This document shows positions 16,630 to 25,501 of a stretch of DNA of 64,000 bases, piece after piece. This stretch comes from Actinoplanes lobatus. Its GTDB lineage: Bacteria; Actinomycetota; Actinomycetes; Mycobacteriales; Micromonosporaceae. Location of the stretch: the NCBI RefSeq assembly GCF_014205215.1, contig NZ_JACHNC010000001.1, positions 7,436,501-7,500,500 of the forward strand. Direction: 5' to 3'. Positions within the stretch are counted from its first letter, which is position 1; the number at the start of each line of letters is the position of its first letter. The translations under genes were made by a program, and so were the position numbers. The notes below the pieces were generated by a model. It worked only from the letters and a program-made list of their open reading frames with translations, did not search any database and had not been told where the DNA came from.

Positions 16630-19600
16630 TCAGCCTAGCCCTGCGGGGAACGTCGTGAGGATGAAGAATTCCAGCGGATCCGAACCGACAACGATCTTGA
16701 CAGTGATTCGTGCGAGACTTGTCACGGCATACTCGGGATCCGGAGGGCCCGGGTTGAACATGTTCTTATTGTAATACCCGTGGCCCACGCGATGTCCGGC
16801 ATCGAACATTGCTTTATGTATGCCGTCCATTGCTAGATCGCTACGAATCTCCTCCCAATTGTTTTGGACATACTCATTCACCGCGCGGTTCATGATGGAC
16901 GAGTCGATCCATTGGTAGGACTTGTTCTCAGAGTGGCGCCACGGTCGATCGCCGTAGATTCGTCCCTCGATCGTTCGGACACCCGAGTTCGGATCGTGGT
17001 GTCGCTGCAGCTGAACGTCGGGCCCGTGCCGTTCGATGGTGTGAGCGCCTTTCGACTGGTACAACCGCTCGTTGTCCTCGAGGTTGACTCTCGGCGGGTC
17101 CTCACCCAGCGCCGCGTAGCGGCGCATGGCCTCCGGCACATCGGAAGCCTTCAAGCCCGGCTCGTCCTGGCCGGAAGGGTCGGTGGCGATGTGGGGCGGG
17201 TCGCCGGCCGTCATGGGGCGGGGGCGGCCCTGGCCGTCGACCGTGAGGGCGTCGAAACGCATGACGTCGCACGGCACGTTGTCGCCCGAGTGCATCGGGC
17301 CGGTCGAGCTGATCTGGCGGGTCTGGGCGTCCAGGTAGAGGATCGTGCCGTTCTGGTTCACCGCGGCGAACGCGTGCGTGCGCCCCGCCTGGTCCTGCGT
17401 CGTGACGAACGCGAACGAACCGTGACCCAGGCCCAGCAGATGGTTGCGCAGACGGTTCTCGGCCAGGCGCATTTCGGTGCGGGCGTTCTCCGGATCGAGG
17501 GCGCCCACGTCGGTCAGGCCCTCGAAACGGCCGCCCGTCGTCGCCTCGATGCGGGACGACACACCACGCTCGGCACCGTACGGGCGGTGCGGATCGCCGT
17601 TGCGGTAACCGTCGAACGTACGCGGCGCGGACACCCTCGGACGGCCGTGCATGTACGTCTCGAACAGCGACAACACCGTGTCACCGCAGTTGATCGCCCG
17701 GGTCGGGTCGGCCTCCGGGCCACCGTCGTTGACCAGGCCGAACCACTCGCCGTCGCGCGGGTCGGCCTGCCGTACCGGGTTGCCGTCGTCGTCGCGCGGC
17801 ACGGCGCGTTCCAGGTCGGTCTGATGCACCCGCAACGGCGGCCGCAGTCCGCCCCGCGTGTTGTAGCGGCGCGTCGTGTCGATCGGCCGCGGGCTGTCGT
17901 CGCCGGTCAGCGCCGACCGGTCACCCGTCTCCACCGGGCCCGGCGCGAGGTCGCTGGCGCTCTCGTTGAGCCGCTCCCACTCGGCCCCGGTGACCTCGAC
18001 GTCCCCGATGTCGCCGCCACGTTCGATATCGGACGCGCGTACCTCGAGATTGTCGGCTTCCTCCTCGAACCGGCGGCGGTCCGCGACGATCCGGTCGCCC
18101 TCGGCGAGATCGCCACGCTCGTCCGCGGCCCGCAGCGCGCCGCGCAGATCATCCGCCCGGGCACGCCTCGCTTCCGCCTGATTACGCAGTTCACGGCCCA
18201 GATTCTGGCGGTAGTCGTCGTCGAATTCGCGCCGGGTCCGCTCGTTCTCGTACCGATAATTCTCCCGGGCCTGCTGATCTGCCACCGCGTCCACGGTCGG
18301 CGTCTCCGCCAGCGTGACGTCCGGCTCGGTCCGCGGCCCCGGATCAAGAACGGACAGCGGATCGCTGTCCGTCGGCGCGTCCATCGACTTCGGGTCCAGC
18401 ACCGACAGCGGATCGAAAACCCCGCGGTCCGGTTCGGCCTCCGTCGACGGCGAGCTTTCCTTCTCATCCGTACGCGTAAAGCCGTCATCCACCGCAGATG
18501 GACCACGATCCTCCACCGAACTCTGAACGGTCACCTCGTCGGAGGGGCCGTCTTCGGTCGGCGCCGGAACGGTCGCGTCGTCGGTGCGCGTGTCATCGAC
18601 CGTCGGCTGGACGGCCACGTCGTTGACCGGACTGTGAACGGTCGTCTTGTCGGTGAGGTCGTCTTCGGTCGGCGCCGGAACGGTCGCGTCGTCGGCGGGG
18701 CCGTTCTCGACCGGCGGCTGAGTGGTCGTCTCATCGACGGAGTTGTTCACCACCGGCTGCTGGTCCGTCGCCGACTGCTCGACGCTCGGCGAGGGTGAGG
18801 GCGACTGCTGCGTGTCGACCGACGGCTGCACCGGCGGTGCCGGCGGCTGCATGTTGACCGGTGGTGCCGGCGGTGCGGGTGGCGTGTTGACCGGCGGGGC
18901 CGGGGGAGCGGGCGGGGCCGGAGGGCCGGGGGAGGGAGCGGGCGGGGGCGGCTGAACCGGCTGCGTCGTCTGGTTCTGCTGCTGGAGGGGCTGGGCCTGC
19001 TGTTGCTGGTAGGCCAGCGGGGGCGGGGGCGGCGTGGTCCGGCTGCTGTAGTACGGGGCCGGCGGGGTGTTCGGGACGGCCATCGGGTTGCCCTGGCCGT
19101 CGAGCAGCAGGGCGTTGAGCTGGATGACGTTGGACGGGTCGTTCGTGCCGTTGTGGCCGTAGAGGGTCCGGTGGCCGGGGCCGCCCGCGAAGTTCGTGGC
19201 GTCGACGCACACGCCGCTCTGCGGGTCGATGAAGTAGAGGACGCCGTTGTGGTTGACGGCGTTCCAGGCGTGCGCCGAACCGCCCGACCACTGGTTGATG
19301 ATGATCGCGGTGGAGCCGTGGCCGCCCTGGAGCAGGGTTCGGGCGATCCGGGCGAAACCCTCGTCGATGTCATTCTTGGCGTCGGCGTCCGACCTGTTGC
19401 CGACATGCGGTGTGACCTGGGTGAAGCCGCTTCCGGTCACCTTTTCGGCGCGGTGGTGGCCGCCGTCCTCGCCGACGTGCTGGTCAGGGAGGCCGTAGGT
19501 GTAGGTGTCGACGGTTCGGGCCGCGGCCACGGTCGGGCGGCCGTGCAGGTAGGTCTCCAGGAACGACAGCGAGCAGTCCAGGCAGTTGACGCCACGGGTC

Positions 19601-22209
19601 GGGTCGGAGGCCGGACCGCCGTCGTTCATCAGCTGGACCCACTGTTTGGTCGGGTCCGGGGTGCGCTGGGGCCGGCCGTTCTGGTCCCGGGGGATCAGGT
19701 GTTCCAGGTCCTCCTGGTGCATCGCGAGCGGTATCCGTAGGCCGCCCGGCTGGCCGTACTTGCGTTCGGTCCGCGCGTTCGGCGGGTTCGTTGTGCCGGT
19801 CAGCGCCGACCGGTCATTGATCGAGTTCGGGTTGTCGGAGAGGGTCCCCTGATCGAAGTTCGCCCGGTTGAAGTCGGTGCCGGTCAGCTGGATCGAGTAG
19901 GGGTTGCTCAGCAGCTTGACCGCGTCGGCCCGGAGCTTGAGGGCGTCGAGCTCCTGCTTGCGGTGGTGCAACTCCCGGTCCAGGTAGAAGTCGCGCCGCT
20001 TGATGTCGAGCGCCTGCGCGGCCTGGTCCGCCTGCTGCCGGGCCATCCGCTGCTTGCGCCGGCTGTCCGCGATCTTCTGGTCCAGCGGCGTCAGCGTGCG
20101 CTGGACGATGTCGTTCTGGACGTCCAGCTTGTTCTGATCGCGCTGGTCGAAGTACGCCTGTTCGTCGTGCTGCTGTTGCGGGGTCCGCTGCGTCAGGTGT
20201 GGAGCGCCGTGGGACGCGCCGGCCAGCGGCAGATCATTGCGACCGGCGTCCTGCCGCGACTGATCCTGCGACCCGGGCCGCTGATCCGGCGAGGTGGACG
20301 GTCCGGTCTGCGACGGAATCGACGTGGACGGGCCGCCGGGAGTGCCGGTGCTCGGCTGATTCGGGCTCGTGACGCTCGGCGAAGTCGAAGTCGAAGTCGA
20401 AGTCGAAGTCGAAGGCGAAGTCGGCGTCCCAGTGGTGGCCGTGGTCGTAGTGGTCGGCGACGTGGTGTTCGTCGTCGCGGTGACCGGGGCGTTGCTGGTG
20501 TTGGCCGGTGAGGTGGAAACCGTCGTCGGGGAGGAAGGAGACGGCGACACCGAGGGCGACGGCGAAGTCGAGGGTGACGGTGACGGCGACGTGGCAGGGG
20601 AGAACGACGGCGAGGTGGACGGCGACGGGCCGACGTTCAGGCTGGTCGGCGTGCTCGGGTTACCGCTCGCGAGCGACACGTTCGGGCTCGGCGAACCCAT
20701 CGGGCCGCTGGTGGCCACCGACGGCCCACCGACCGGCCCGGAGTTGCCGGTGTTCGGGGCGAACGCCACCGGCCCGTTCGAAGCCGTGCTGGACGGAGCC
20801 GTGGTCACCGACGGCGACGAGGTGGAGACGCTCGGACCGCTGTTGGCCGGCGCCTCGGCGGTCGGCGTGACCCCGGACAGCGTGACCCCACTGCTGGAGG
20901 TCGAGGCGCTGACCTGCGAGTGAGTGGTCGTCGACGCCTGAACGGTGTCGTGCGAAGGCGACGGGGACGAGGTGGAGGCGGACGACGGCGAGTGCGACGC
21001 GGGGGAGGGCGACGACCCGCCGCCGGACACGCTCCCGCCAGAGGAGGACGACGAGTGGGAGGACGAGGAGTGGGAGGACGACGAAGCGGAAGAACCACCC
21101 TCCGACGACCCCGAACCCGAGAACGAATCACCGACCGCGGTGCTCACCCCCGTACCGGAAGAGGGGTTTGAAACCGACGACGAACCCGGCACCGAATCAC
21201 CCAGGGTGAGGCCCCCCGCGCCGTCGAGGCTGCCGCCGAGGTCCTTGAACTCCTGGCGGGTGCCGCCGACCGCCGACCCGGCCGCGCCGGACGTGGCCGC
21301 CTTGCCGAGGTCCTCCCAGCCGGGCAGTTCGCCACCGACCAGGGATCCGCCCAGCTCACCGAAAACCTCACCACCGGCGCCGCGCAGCAGATTGTTCTTC
21401 CCGCCCGCGCCGACACCGGCGATCGTGGACGCCGCGCCACCGGCCGCACCCGCCGCCGTCGACTGGACCAGGTCACCGACCGAGAAGTCGTCGTGCCCGG
21501 CCGCGTCCTGATAGGTCTGCACGCCGAGGTTGGTGAGCGCCTCCTCCTTGGCCTCGTCCTTGGCCTCGTGCAGCGCCTTCTTACCGAGTTCCTTCAGGCC
21601 CTTCTTGCTGGCGATCTCCTTGAGCGCCCGCTGCCCGGCCTCCTTCAGCGCCTTCTTGACGCCCTTCTTGGCGAGCTGCGCCACCAGCTTCTTGAAGATC
21701 TGCTGGATCGCGAAGCGGGTCGCCGCGATCAGGCCGCCGGCGGCCGGCGACGCCGCACCCAGCGTGAGCACCACCGTGATGCCGAGGCCGATCAGCTCGA
21801 TGACGAACAGGCCGAGCTCGATCCACGCCTCGAGTTTGGCGGCCTCGATGTCGGCGCCGCACTCCTTGACCATGTCGCCCATCGCGTCGGCGAACGTGAT
21901 CAGCGCGTTGAGCGGGGCGTCCTCACCGTCGGCGACCTTGTGCCAGGCGTCGATGAACGCCTCGATCGTGGTGCCGCTGCCGCCGTACGCGTCGATGAAC
22001 CGCTGCGCCGCCTCGGCGGCGTCCTCCCGCGGTGTCACCAGCGCTTCCGCCAGCCGGTACCACTGGTCGGCGACGTCCCAGGTCAGCTTCTCGTTGCCTT
22101 CGGGCCAGTCGAAACCGACCACCCATTCGAGAGCGTCGTACGCCCATCCGGGCAGGTCCCACGGCGAGTAGTCGAACGGGTGCGGGATCGGGCTCGGCAG
22201 GATCGTCAC
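16630..22209 (-). CDS. Giant polymorphic toxin: T7SS-type N-domain, two Tox-PL domains, RNase A-like C-terminus
   Basis: The 1859-residue protein starts at GTG 22209, four bases after the WXG100-like gene. Residues 1-150 (LPGWAYDALEWVVGFDWPEG) resemble the WXG100-like N-domain of CpnT-type T7SS substrates, and a Lys/Ala-rich helical part follows. A Ser/Thr/Pro-rich linker spans about 340-640. The first papain-like Tox-PL domain has Cys876 (GVNCLDC), His980 (SAHAWNAVNHNG) and Asp995 (FIDPQSG). A Pro-rich and acidic linker follows, with a near-repeat of DDATVPAPTEDGPSDEVTV. The second Tox-PL domain has Cys1508 (AINCGDT), His1612 (THAFAAVNQNG) and Asp1627. The C-terminal 150 residues, from AHTIERHG (His1723, His1728) to ILTTFP, resemble the bacterial CdiA-CT RNase A fold. 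Secretion by a type VII system is inferred; no such system is in the window. Confidence 0.85.
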   Translation of the reverse strand: MTILPSPIPHPFDYSPWDLPGWAYDALEWVVGFDWPEGNEKLTWDVADQWYRLAEALVTPREDAAEAAQRFIDAYGGSGTTIEAFIDAWHKVADGEDAPLNALITFADAMGDMVKECGADIEAAKLEAWIELGLFVIELIGLGITVVLTLGAASPAAGGLIAATRFAIQQIFKKLVAQLAKKGVKKALKEAGQRALKEIASKKGLKELGKKALHEAKDEAKEEALTNLGVQTYQDAAGHDDFSVGDLVQSTAAGAAGGAASTIAGVGAGGKNNLLRGAGGEVFGELGGSLVGGELPGWEDLGKAATSGAAGSAVGGTRQEFKDLGGSLDGAGGLTLGDSVPGSSSVSNPSSGTGVSTAVGDSFSGSGSSEGGSSASSSSHSSSSHSSSSSGGSVSGGGSSPSPASHSPSSASTSSPSPSHDTVQASTTTHSQVSASTSSSGVTLSGVTPTAEAPANSGPSVSTSSPSVTTAPSSTASNGPVAFAPNTGNSGPVGGPSVATSGPMGSPSPNVSLASGNPSTPTSLNVGPSPSTSPSFSPATSPSPSPSTSPSPSVSPSPSSPTTVSTSPANTSNAPVTATTNTTSPTTTTTATTGTPTSPSTSTSTSTSTSPSVTSPNQPSTGTPGGPSTSIPSQTGPSTSPDQRPGSQDQSRQDAGRNDLPLAGASHGAPHLTQRTPQQQHDEQAYFDQRDQNKLDVQNDIVQRTLTPLDQKIADSRRKQRMARQQADQAAQALDIKRRDFYLDRELHHRKQELDALKLRADAVKLLSNPYSIQLTGTDFNRANFDQGTLSDNPNSINDRSALTGTTNPPNARTERKYGQPGGLRIPLAMHQEDLEHLIPRDQNGRPQRTPDPTKQWVQLMNDGGPASDPTRGVNCLDCSLSFLETYLHGRPTVAAARTVDTYTYGLPDQHVGEDGGHHRAEKVTGSGFTQVTPHVGNRSDADAKNDIDEGFARIARTLLQGGHGSTAIIINQWSGGSAHAWNAVNHNGVLYFIDPQSGVCVDATNFAGGPGHRTLYGHNGTNDPSNVIQLNALLLDGQGNPMAVPNTPPAPYYSSRTTPPPPPLAYQQQQAQPLQQQNQTTQPVQPPPPAPSPGPPAPPAPPAPPVNTPPAPPAPPVNMQPPAPPVQPSVDTQQSPSPSPSVEQSATDQQPVVNNSVDETTTQPPVENGPADDATVPAPTEDDLTDKTTVHSPVNDVAVQPTVDDTRTDDATVPAPTEDGPSDEVTVQSSVEDRGPSAVDDGFTRTDEKESSPSTEAEPDRGVFDPLSVLDPKSMDAPTDSDPLSVLDPGPRTEPDVTLAETPTVDAVADQQARENYRYENERTRREFDDDYRQNLGRELRNQAEARRARADDLRGALRAADERGDLAEGDRIVADRRRFEEEADNLEVRASDIERGGDIGDVEVTGAEWERLNESASDLAPGPVETGDRSALTGDDSPRPIDTTRRYNTRGGLRPPLRVHQTDLERAVPRDDDGNPVRQADPRDGEWFGLVNDGGPEADPTRAINCGDTVLSLFETYMHGRPRVSAPRTFDGYRNGDPHRPYGAERGVSSRIEATTGGRFEGLTDVGALDPENARTEMRLAENRLRNHLLGLGHGSFAFVTTQDQAGRTHAFAAVNQNGTILYLDAQTRQISSTGPMHSGDNVPCDVMRFDALTVDGQGRPRPMTAGDPPHIATDPSGQDEPGLKASDVPEAMRRYAALGEDPPRVNLEDNERLYQSKGAHTIERHGPDVQLQRHHDPNSGVRTIEGRIYGDRPWRHSENKSYQWIDSSIMNRAVNEYVQNNWEEIRSDLAMDGIHKAMFDAGHRVGHGYYNKNMFNPGPPDPEYAVTSLARITVKIVVGSDPLEFFILTTFPAGLG
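20381..20410. repeat. GAAGTC hexanucleotide repeat (five perfect units)
   Basis: Five uninterrupted GAAGTC units, followed by GAAGGC and GAAGTC, encode an alternating Thr-Ser tract in the linker of the toxin. Because the unit is two codons, slippage would change linker length without a frameshift. Confidence 0.9.
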
Positions 22210-22213
22210 GGCA

Positions 22214-22549
22214 TCAGGCCCCGTACGACTTGGTGACGGTGTCGGAGGAACGCGCGTCGGCGCCCAGGTTGTCCTCGACCGACGCGATCGCCGCGTCGCC
22301 GAGGCCCTGCACGAACCCGGAGATCTTGCCGAACGCGTCGGTGAACTGCTGCAACAACGGACCGTAGTTCTGCTGGAAGGCGGCGCCGATGTCGTCGCGG
22401 CCCCACGGCTGGCCCTGACTGGCCGCATTCACCTCGGCGACCGTGCTGTTGTTCAGGCTGACCAGCTGTTTCCCGGCGGCGGACAGGTCCCGGCCGGCGG
22501 CGGTAGCGCGTTGCGGATCGAGGTACAGCTCACCGCTCATCGTCGTCAC
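22214..22549 (-). CDS. WXG100-like (Esx) small secreted partner
   Basis: The 111-residue protein begins MTTMSGELYLDPQRATAAGR (GTG at 22549, with GGGAGG about 4 bases upstream; ATG at 22540 is an alternative). It has the size and two-helix heptad character of WXG100/ESAT-6-type proteins, with a GQPWGRDDIGAAFQQNYGPL hinge, where the W-x-G is replaced by PWGRDDIG as in many actinobacterial LXG/WXG variants. It overlaps the ybaB-like gene by 20 bases and ends 4 bases before the toxin start, so all three are co-translated. The known role of this family is targeting to a type VII (Esx) secretion system. Confidence 0.85.
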   Translation of the reverse strand: MTTMSGELYLDPQRATAAGRDLSAAGKQLVSLNNSTVAEVNAASQGQPWGRDDIGAAFQQNYGPLLQQFTDAFGKISGFVQGLGDAAIASVEDNLGADARSSDTVTKSYGA

Positions 22550-22958
22550 CGGCCTCCCGCATCAGCCGGTCCTGGCGGGCCAGCAGACCACCGAAGTCGC
22601 CGTCGCGCATGAACCGTGCCCCCGGCGAGTCGGCCGGAAGGTACTCACCGACCATCGCCTGCACCTGGTCTGTCGTCTTCGCGACAGCCTGCTCGACGGT
22701 CCGCAGGATCGTCCGGGACAGCTGGTCCGGATCCTGACGGCGGTACACCTCGCGGTCCAGCTTCAGGTCGACCAGCTGGCCGCGGGCGCCGACGGTCGCC
22801 TTCACCAGACCGTCCGGCGACTCGGCGGTGACGGAAAGCCTGGCCAGCCGGTCCTGAATGTCGTCGAGGCCCAGCCGCAGACGCTGGTACTGCGACACCA
22901 CGTCGTCGAAACGCGCACGCAGCGCATGGTTCGGGTCGCGGTCGGCCTGTCTGCTCAC
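22530..22958 (-). CDS. YbaB/EbfC-family protein
   Basis: The 142-residue protein starts at GTG 22958, with GGGGAG upstream. It contains the YbaB fold pattern RLARLSVTAESPDGLVKATV, GARGQLVDLKLDREVYRRQD, preceded by a coiled-coil helix. In actinobacteria such YbaB-like proteins regularly precede WXG100 and toxin genes, where they probably act as chaperones or in assembly of the secreted complex rather than as DNA-binding proteins. It is the first gene of the toxin operon and is divergent from the deaminase-SUKH genes across 95 bases. Confidence 0.85.
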   Translation of the reverse strand: MSRQADRDPNHALRARFDDVVSQYQRLRLGLDDIQDRLARLSVTAESPDGLVKATVGARGQLVDLKLDREVYRRQDPDQLSRTILRTVEQAVAKTTDQVQAMVGEYLPADSPGARFMRDGDFGGLLARQDRLMREAGDDDER

Positions 22959-23053
22959 GGTTGTCTCCCCGAGGACTCGCGAATTGACTGGAGCAACCTA
23001 CCAGCAGCTTCCTGCTCTAAGCTCCCCTCTCGATGGTTGAAGGAGGCAGCTGG

Positions 23054-24247
23054 ATGATCACGCTCGCCGAGGCGCGGGAGATCGCCACGGGATGGGCTCA
23101 CCGGCAGACGGTCCGGCGCGGCTACCCGTGCACACCGCAGGTCGATGAGCTGGCGCTCGGCTACGCGGTCTGGATGCGACTGCCGCCGGAGGCGCGGACC
23201 GGGCCGGGCGAGGACGTGATCACCGTCATAGACCGGGAGACCGGCCGGCTCTCGCACTGGCCGCCCGCGCCGTCCGAGGAACTCGACCAGCGCTACACCG
23301 CCCGGCGGGATGTCGCCGTCGGATCGCACCAGACTGCCGATCCGGTCGCTGAGCTGCGGCGGGAGGCGTACCGGCGGGTGTCGCCGTCGGTGGCCGCGCA
23401 CCTCACCACCGCCGACGGGCGACTGTTCCGGGCCCGCGGCGCCAAGGGCGACCAGGAACTGCGGCACCACCCGCTGGTCGCCGAACGGCTGGCCGCCATC
23501 GCGCCGGGTGAGCTGGTCCGCGGCGCGGAGCGGCACGCCGAGCTGCTGGTCGTCTCCGACGTCCTGTACGAGACCGGCGGCCTCAGCGGCGGGCAGTTCG
23601 AGACGTTCCACATCCGGGAGAGCGGCGACCCGCGCGGCGGCGAGCCGGCGACACCCTGTTTCACCTGCTGTGACGTGCTCGTGGGGCTGGGTGTGCTGGG
23701 GGAGGACGACCGCACGTACCGCAAGATCCGGCGCCGCACCGAGGGCACCGATCCGCAGCCGGGCCGGTTTCCGCCGGACGTGGCGTGGGAACTCGCGGCC
23801 GAAGGCTGGGAGCCCTCACCCGTGCGCGAACGTCGCGCTTCAGCGGTCCTCCGGGCCATCGAGGAGAACAAAGGCGCGGAGTACGGGCTGAGCCGCTTCC
23901 CCGCCGCAGAGGCCGCGTTCCTGGAGTTCTACGACGTCGCCCCGAACCGCAACTGTCCCGGCGCCGCGCAGCGGGTCCGCTGGTTCCAGCTGGGCACCGG
24001 GTCGCCGCGTCACCTGGCCGATCCGCTGGGCGAGTTCGGCCGGGCCGTCGGCGCCCGGATGTTCCCGCTCGGCACCGAGGGCTACGAGGAGGCGGTGCTC
24101 GCGATCGACGAGCGCGGCCGGGTGTTCTCCCTCGACCAGGGCGGTGAGTGGTTCATCGGCGAGACCCTCGACGAGGCGATCGTCGCGCTGCTCACCGGGC
24201 TGCCGGCCGCCCGCATTCGTGACGATGGCACTTGGAGTCAGCGATGA
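23054..24247 (+). CDS. YrhB/Imm35-like + YwqJ deaminase + SUKH fusion protein (first copy)
   Basis: The 397-residue protein starts at ATG 23054, with GGAGG 7 bases upstream; the frame is open to an earlier ATG at 23033 with no such site. Residues 1-90 resemble the YrhB/Imm35 domain (GEDVITVIDRETGRLSHWPP). Residues 95-215 form a YwqJ-type nucleic-acid deaminase with zinc-ligand motifs His161-Ala-Glu163 and Pro201-Cys-Phe-Thr-Cys205, plus the typical FRARGAKGDQELRHHPLVAE. The C-terminal 100 residues are SUKH-3-like (EFGRAVGARMFPLGTEGYEE, AVLAIDERGRVFSLDQGGEW). SUKH and Imm35 are immunity folds and YwqJ a toxin-type enzyme, so the fusion combines both roles. Its start and the toxin operon share a divergent promoter region. 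Confidence 0.85.
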   Translation: MITLAEAREIATGWAHRQTVRRGYPCTPQVDELALGYAVWMRLPPEARTGPGEDVITVIDRETGRLSHWPPAPSEELDQRYTARRDVAVGSHQTADPVAELRREAYRRVSPSVAAHLTTADGRLFRARGAKGDQELRHHPLVAERLAAIAPGELVRGAERHAELLVVSDVLYETGGLSGGQFETFHIRESGDPRGGEPATPCFTCCDVLVGLGVLGEDDRTYRKIRRRTEGTDPQPGRFPPDVAWELAAEGWEPSPVRERRASAVLRAIEENKGAEYGLSRFPAAEAAFLEFYDVAPNRNCPGAAQRVRWFQLGTGSPRHLADPLGEFGRAVGARMFPLGTEGYEEAVLAIDERGRVFSLDQGGEWFIGETLDEAIVALLTGLPAARIRDDGTWSQR

Positions 24248-25485
24248 TCACCCGTACCGAAGCCGAAGCGGCCGCCGCCACCTGGGCGCGCGCCGAGACG
24301 CTGACCCGCGGGCAGCAGTGGCGGGCGTCCGTCGAGGAGTTCGACCAGGGGTTCATCGTCCGGACCGTCGCCGACGGCCCGGCCGACCCGGGCGCCGGCG
24401 TGACCGTCATCGACCGGGAGACCGGCCGCGTCTCGACCTGGCCGGCCTGGCCGTCGGAAACCCTCAAGCAGCAGTACGAACAGCGCCGCCCCGAAGTGGT
24501 CGGCCCGCCGAGGACCGCCGACCCGGCGGTGCAGCTGCGCCGCGAGATCCACCGTCGGCCCGCCCCCAGCATCGCGGCCCATGCCACCGTTGCCGGCCGC
24601 GTCTACATCGCCCGCGGCGCCAAGGGCGACCAGAAACTCAACCACCACCGGCTCGTCCTGGAGCGGCTCGCGGAACAGTCACCGCAGGAGACGGTCCGCG
24701 GCTGTGACCGGCACGCCGAACTGATCGCCTGCTCGGACGCGCTGCACGACGTCGACCGCCGCCGGCACATGGCCGGTCAGGCCCCGCTGACGCTCGACGA
24801 CGCCCGGCAGCTGCTGCGGGCCTCCCAGTTCCAGACATTCCAGATCCACGCGCCCGGCGACCCGCTCGCCGGCAAACCGAACGACCCGTGCGAGACCTGC
24901 ACCTACGTGCTCACCCAGCTGGGGCTCATGCCGTGGGGCAAGACCGGGGCGCTGCACCACTTCGTCGCCCCGCCCCGGCCCAACCCGGATCCGGCCCGGT
25001 TCTCCGACACGCTCGCCTCGGAGATGCTCAACGGCGGGTGGTCCCCGGACGTGCCGAACGAGTACAACACCGAGATGGTCGAGGGGATGGTGGAGAGCGA
25101 GGTGCTCCCGGTCCACGGCCAGGAGCACCGGCACGAATGGTTCCCGGCGGCTGGGGAGGCGTACGGACACACCAACCTGGTCGTACTCTCCCGCCGGGCG
25201 CCCGGCCTGGAACAGCGCTCCCGGATGGCGCACATCTCCCCCTTCGACGCCCCGCACACCGCCGACCTGCTTCACGAGTTCGGGCAGGTCATCGGGGCGC
25301 GGCTGTTCCCGCTGGGCCGGGTCAACGATGAGTCGGTCCTGGCGATCGACGAACACGGACGGGTCTTCGACCTCGACCAGGCCGGCGAGTGGTTCGTCGC
25401 CGACACGTACATCGAGGCCCTGGAGACCCTGGTCCTGGGCAAACGCACCTACCGCGTCCGCGACGACGGCACCTGGGGACGCTGA
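24244..25485 (+). CDS. YrhB/Imm35-like + YwqJ deaminase + SUKH fusion protein (second copy)
   Basis: The 413-residue tandem paralogue of the preceding gene overlaps it by ATGA at 24244-24247, with GGAG upstream. It shares the same order: an Imm35-like N-terminus (GVTVIDRETGRVSTWPAWPS), a deaminase core with HAELIACSDALHDVDRRRHM and DPCETCTYVL, and a SUKH-3-like end (LLHEFGQVIGARLFPLGRVN, LAIDEHGRVFDLDQAGEWFV). The middle region has an extra insertion (PLTLDDARQLLRASQFQTFQ) compared with the first copy. Both zinc-ligand motifs are intact. Tandem duplication with divergence suggests specificity for different partners or targets. The actual substrate cannot be read from the sequence. Confidence 0.85.
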   Translation: MITRTEAEAAAATWARAETLTRGQQWRASVEEFDQGFIVRTVADGPADPGAGVTVIDRETGRVSTWPAWPSETLKQQYEQRRPEVVGPPRTADPAVQLRREIHRRPAPSIAAHATVAGRVYIARGAKGDQKLNHHRLVLERLAEQSPQETVRGCDRHAELIACSDALHDVDRRRHMAGQAPLTLDDARQLLRASQFQTFQIHAPGDPLAGKPNDPCETCTYVLTQLGLMPWGKTGALHHFVAPPRPNPDPARFSDTLASEMLNGGWSPDVPNEYNTEMVEGMVESEVLPVHGQEHRHEWFPAAGEAYGHTNLVVLSRRAPGLEQRSRMAHISPFDAPHTADLLHEFGQVIGARLFPLGRVNDESVLAIDEHGRVFDLDQAGEWFVADTYIEALETLVLGKRTYRVRDDGTWGR

Positions 25486-25501
25486 CGTAGCGTGTGACGG
25501 C

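Noticed and set aside
16864..18798. A 644-codon open frame antisense to the polymorphic toxin
   Set aside because: The complementary strand codes the toxin with recognisable domains; the antisense product is Arg/Val-rich without motifs.
20381..20420. The GAAGTC repeat as a phase-variation switch
   Set aside because: A six-base unit cannot change the reading frame, so only linker length would vary.
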